DNA from: Apostichopus japonicus
Taxonomy: Eukaryota > Echinodermata > Holothuroidea > Aspidochirotida > Stichopodidae
Direction of reading: 5' to 3'
NCBI RefSeq assembly: GCF_037975245.1
Contig: NC_092573.1
Span: 7,364,501-7,428,500 of the forward strand
DNA length: 64,000 nt
Made by a program: the position numbers and the translations under genes. Shown piece after piece: positions 60,501 through 64,000 of this stretch (the first letter of the stretch is position 1; the number at the start of each line of letters is the position of its first letter). A model generated the notes under the pieces. That model ran no database searches. It was not told the origin of the DNA and worked only from the letters and a program-made list of their open reading frames with translations.

Positions 60501-63500
60501 ATTTTCATTCATGGCTTTTTTATAAGATTCTTGATGAAGTTTACAATAAAAAAAAAAACAACCATGCACTTGTAAACTTGAAATTGTATTTTGATCATTT
60601 ATGGGATTACATACAACAATTGAAAAACTGATATGTTAAAAACCTCTCGGAGTAGAATTTTATTGCCATTTACGTTCAAAGGGAGGAAATGAAGCAGCTT
60701 ATAGATTCTCTAAAATTTAAAAAAATTAAATTTCCAAAAAAATAAATAAATAAAAAAAAATAAAAAAATAAAAAACTGTACACTTGTTAAAGTATATTTG
60801 GCAGTTCTGATGGACAATTGCAGAATATGGAAGAATTTTTTGTAGATAGCTCTAATGACTTGTTATTATTTATTCATATTAGGGTATTTTTGTCTCTTGA
60901 TAGGAAACTGTGCTAGGTATGACAGACAGATATCGCTTCTACCTGAATGATGTAGAGATCGCCTCTGACGTGACATCCTTCGCTGTCCATTCAGAGTTTC
61001 TTATCCTAACTACTCACAGTCACACATGCAAATGTATTAGATTAGATCAAGACTCAACCAGTAAGTACAAAAAACATCAGCACGGTACTTCCGAATTATA
61101 TTTTATTTTATTTTGCTTAATAACATGCTCATCATTTACTAGCTAAATTTGTTTTTTTCCTCTGGCAATTGCGACTGTTTGCATTGGAGTTGAATAGAAC
61201 TTTTCTGTTCATTTATATTTTTGGTGACAACCATGCTTTTTGTTCCAATTTGCAGATTCCTTGTCTGTCTCTTTTAATACCATCGAGGAAAATGTGAGGA
61301 GGGTCGAGAGAGGCTCAAAAATTGTTCTTTCGGTGGCAGATGACACTAAGGTCATCCTACAGATGCCTAGAGGGAACTTAGAAACGATTCATCCGCGAGC
61401 ATTGGTCTTATCGAAAGTGAAGAAATTCTTAAGCAAACTCGACTTTGGGAAAGCTTTTGATCTGGTCCGAAGGCATCGTATCAGTATGAACATCTTGTAT
61501 GATCATAGCCCTCAGGTAGGTAAACGAGAAAGAAACAATCTCTTAAATGATTCTCATGTGGGTATTGTTCTTGTAAAATTTCATCATGTGGTGTCTTCTG
61601 TCAGTGTTTGCACACATTCGAAAGAAGAAGCTTGTAAACAAGAAATGTTTTATAGAAACAGAAACATTTCTTATTTAAAATAACCTAGTTTCAAGTTGAC
61701 TCCTCTGATGCTTAAACATACAAGAGGAGTAATTTCTTGCATCGTAAAACTTGTTCATTACAAGTTATTGACATAAACTTTAGCATTCTCTTTAATAAGA
61801 GGAAGCATGTGAACTGTTTATTCATTTTTTCTTTCTCTTTGACAATCTTCTCAGACATTTATGGAACACATTGATGACTTTGTGTCAGGATTAGAAACAT
61901 TTGGTAACATTAACTTGTTCATCACTGACCTGAAAGAAGAAGACACAACTGTTACAATGTATCACAAGTCTTATCCAGTAGAAGAGGCTACAGCCAATCA
62001 GAGGCCATCTGGCGTGTCAGGTGACAACAACAAGGTCGATAAGATTTGTGATACCCTTCGGTCAGCTCTGGAGAGAATTAACGACAAGAAGTAAGACAAA
62101 CTTTTGTGTCATCTTTTAGGAAAGCCAACTAAGAGTGCCCTGGACTAAACATGTTCAGTTGCTATGGTTATTGTACTATTTGGATCTTGTTTGGTTGTTA
62201 TTCTTGGTTTGCTACTATGACTTGTTAAATGTCAATGCTTACCCACAATGCAATTGACCATGTATCAGCCTGAATAGATTTATCCTTATTGCATCATGTC
62301 TGACAATATTTGGGAGGCCGTGTGGACTTACCAGCATCTGGCCGTGTGAACTTACCAGCATCTGGCCGTGTGGACTTATCAACACCTGGAAAATGTTGAT
62401 AATGTTGATACCTGATTGCAGCCGATCTCTTTGTAGCTTATCCGTAAATAGCTTATCCGTACAGAGTGAATAGTTCCATATTTTCAATGGCTGACTTTGT
62501 TATTTTGATTGCAGATATTTCTTATCCATGCTGACTTGCCTTGCAAAGAAGAAAACTCCAGAATTGGAATTGGTATTAGAAAAGATAAACGAGTTGCGTC
62601 TGAAAGTAGCAGAAGAAGCGGATTCTCGAGAGTCTAGTTATCCTACGGTGGATGAAGCACTGAACTATATACTGTACCTTGTAGACGTTAATGCTCTCTA
62701 TAATGTCGCTCTCGGAACTTATGACTTTGACTTAGTCATCATGGTAGCTGAGAAATCTCAAAAGGTAAGTCTAACCGGTAAAGGAGAATTAAATGCAACA
62801 TATTAACTGTTCAACTTTTTATTTTGCAATTTTCAAGAAAAATTTAGAAATCTCTAGATTTTGTACTTTGAACTTTTCGATTCATATCACTTTTTCTGTG
62901 TTTGCTTAATTTGTTAATATTTTCATCAAAATTTGGCATACTCATATTGATTATATTTGTAGCAAAATTCTTAAAGGAGTTGATATTTATATGTGATTTA
63001 TACAACCTTCATCTTAATTCACTTATCTTTCTGATATTCTGTTTGAGCAAAACGTCTCCTGTGGAAAGAGTGGTTAATTTGTGAATAAGCAGAAGACAAA
63101 GTACCTGTATGGAATACTGTTACAGAACCATAATTTAATGCTTAACCGTCCGTTACTTGAAACTTTGATGTAAAACACTGACAAATGAATAATAATTAAA
63201 ACCACTGATGGATATTTAATATATCATATTTACTGTAATGATAAATCTTGTTTCCTACTTCTTGAATTTTAGGATCCCAAAGAATACCTTCCTTTCTTGA
63301 ACGAATTGAGAAAGATGCCCGCCCTCTATCAGAAGTTCAACATTGACCGTCATTTGAAGAGGTACACCAAAGCACTTCAACATCTCAGTCAGTGTCCAGA
63401 CAGACTTGATGAATTTATTAAGTTTGTTGAAGAACATGCCCTCTACAGCAATGCAATGCAGATTCATCCATCAGAGAGCAGAGTTTATAAGGTGACTATG

Positions 63501-64000
63501 ATGTCATCAAAACTATTTCTTCTGTGATTGCCTGAGGGATTGTATTTATGTGTTTGTATGCTCTTTCTGTTCATGATTTGATAAAATGTTACCCTTGTGG
63601 CTTCTTCTTTCCTCAACTAAAGGTAATGTTTTATACAAATACTTTTAAAATTAAATAAAACTGTAAGCAAACTGCTTATCCACTAGAGAGCCTGTGTAGG
63701 AAAATGTGTAAAAGTAAGTTGGCTTGACGTTTCGATCCTAGCAGGATCTTCTTCTAAGGCTTAAAAACCTTTTAGCCTTTGAAGAAGATCCTGGTAGGTT
63801 CGAAACGTCAGGCCAACTTACTTTTACACAAATACGTTTAGTCAGCTGTAGAGACTAAGATGTGTTCAATATATCCATTATGTCCAAGCTTACAGAAAAC
63901 AATTCTACTTTTCATATGTATCTCTCATATAAGAGACTAGAATGTGTGGTTTGCGGTAACTTTCCCCATATTTCATTCGCAGAGAATTTGTCAAATTTAT
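51600..64000 (+). CDS. ELP1: Elongator complex protein 1 (IKAP), first 19 coding exons, about 985 aa; continues past right edge
   Basis: ELP1 is the scaffold of Elongator, which starts the cm5U-type modification of tRNA wobble uridines. Coding exons: 51600-51749, 52292-52441, 52606-52687, 52883-52963, 53181-53366, 53834-53924, 54237-54360, 55092-55200, 55767-55991, 56768-56941, 58102-58195, 59217-59396, 59825-59993, 60904-61060, 61256-61515, 61855-62090, 62515-62764, 63273-63491, 63983 onward. All phases fit. The protein starts [10 protein letters not shown]; human starts MRNLKLF. Diagnostic blocks: [121 protein letters not shown]. These cover the two N-terminal beta-propellers and the start of the helical-repeat part; human ELP1 is about 1330 aa. 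The ATG exon begins at an acceptor (51586), so a non-coding first exon lies upstream. Exon 13 may have an alternative donor 114 bases downstream. Confidence 0.96.
57384..57562 (-). repeat. Dispersed repeat, possible LTR fragment, copy 2 (ELP1 intron 10)
   Basis: Reverse-oriented match to 42031-42210. It lies in the intron between ELP1 exons 10 and 11. The shared sequence does not reach a coding region in either place. Similarity may extend beyond these limits at a lower level. Confidence 0.55.
58208..58490 (-). repeat. tRNA-derived SINE, copy 2, in ELP1 intron 11
   Basis: Read on the minus strand it starts GAGCGTGGTGGCCAATTGG, has the B-box GGTTCGATTCC and ends in an AT-rich tail, matching the SINE at 7005-7320. 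A 9-bp target duplication CGTAGTTTA flanks it (58199-58207 and 58491-58499; the first base of the right copy overlaps the SINE edge). The insertion point is 12 bases after the end of ELP1 exon 11. Confidence 0.9.
59886..60410 (+). repeat. ELP1: Four tandem copies of the 3' part of ELP1 exon 13
   Basis: The 3' part of exon 13 plus its donor is copied three more times into the following intron (copies near 59886-60004, 60005-60120, 60147-60262, 60296-60410). Copy 2 stays in frame with exon 13 and ends in the same AATAAG/GTAACA donor, at 60107. Copies 3 and 4 carry AATTAAGG, which puts a stop codon just before the donor, so they would truncate the protein if used. Confidence 0.88.
63647..63832. 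repeat. Dispersed repeat with hammerhead-like motif, copy 3 (fold-back form)
   Basis: Arms 63706-63754 and 63781-63829 are inverted copies (49 bases each, a few differences) of the GTGTAAAAGTAAGTTGG ... GGATCTTCTTC block also found at 546-592. The outer left part matches 485-545. It lies in the ELP1 intron between 63492 and 63982. On the plus strand 63777-63815 reads TTTGAAGAAGATCCTGGTAG then GTTCGAAACGTC, keeping the GAAAC box; the first box is off by one base. Confidence 0.8.

Overview
The window is nuclear DNA of an invertebrate animal, most likely a marine deuterostome such as an echinoderm; the phylum is my guess. It is AT-rich, its genes are split into many short exons with canonical animal splice sites, and intergenic and intronic space is packed with SINEs, small TIR elements, fold-back repeats and nested DNA transposons. 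No bacterial-type operon or CRISPR array is seen. Exon models were built by hand: splice sites were chosen so that reading phase is kept and the joined protein matches what I know of the family.

Layout. (1) 52-5825, minus: the first six coding exons of a B-box/coiled-coil protein that runs off the left edge. It is head-to-head with (2) 6791-16791, plus: a complete 13-exon PIGB (GPI mannosyltransferase 3, 522 aa) whose second intron is a U12-type AT-AC intron. (3) 19930-27861, minus: a complete six-exon CCPG1-like ER-phagy receptor (1324 aa), convergent with PIGB as I recall for the human pair. (4) 27.9-35.7 kb: repeats, satellite-like arrays and small transposons, no gene recognised. (5) 35686-41865: a 6.2-kb composite of nested TIR elements carrying a decayed multi-exon minus-strand gene of a repetitive invertebrate family. 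(6) 44040-45795, plus: complete KXD1 (BORC subunit, 182 aa). (7) 47677-48177, minus: a three-finger C2H2 zinc-finger ORF. (8) 51600 to the right edge, plus: 19 coding exons (about 985 aa) of ELP1, the Elongator scaffold.

Functionally the host genes are housekeeping: GPI-anchor assembly in the ER (PIGB), ER-phagy (CCPG1), lysosome positioning (KXD1) and tRNA wobble-uridine modification (ELP1). Only PIGB and CCPG1 are linked by conserved order. The most notable features are the AT-AC intron in PIGB, the conserved LIR and FIP200-binding-like motifs in CCPG1 together with a greatly enlarged luminal exon, the nested 6.2-kb element that may tie an orphan gene family to a DNA transposon, the tandemly multiplied ELP1 exon with two in-frame donor sites, and a SINE inserted 12 nt from an ELP1 splice donor.
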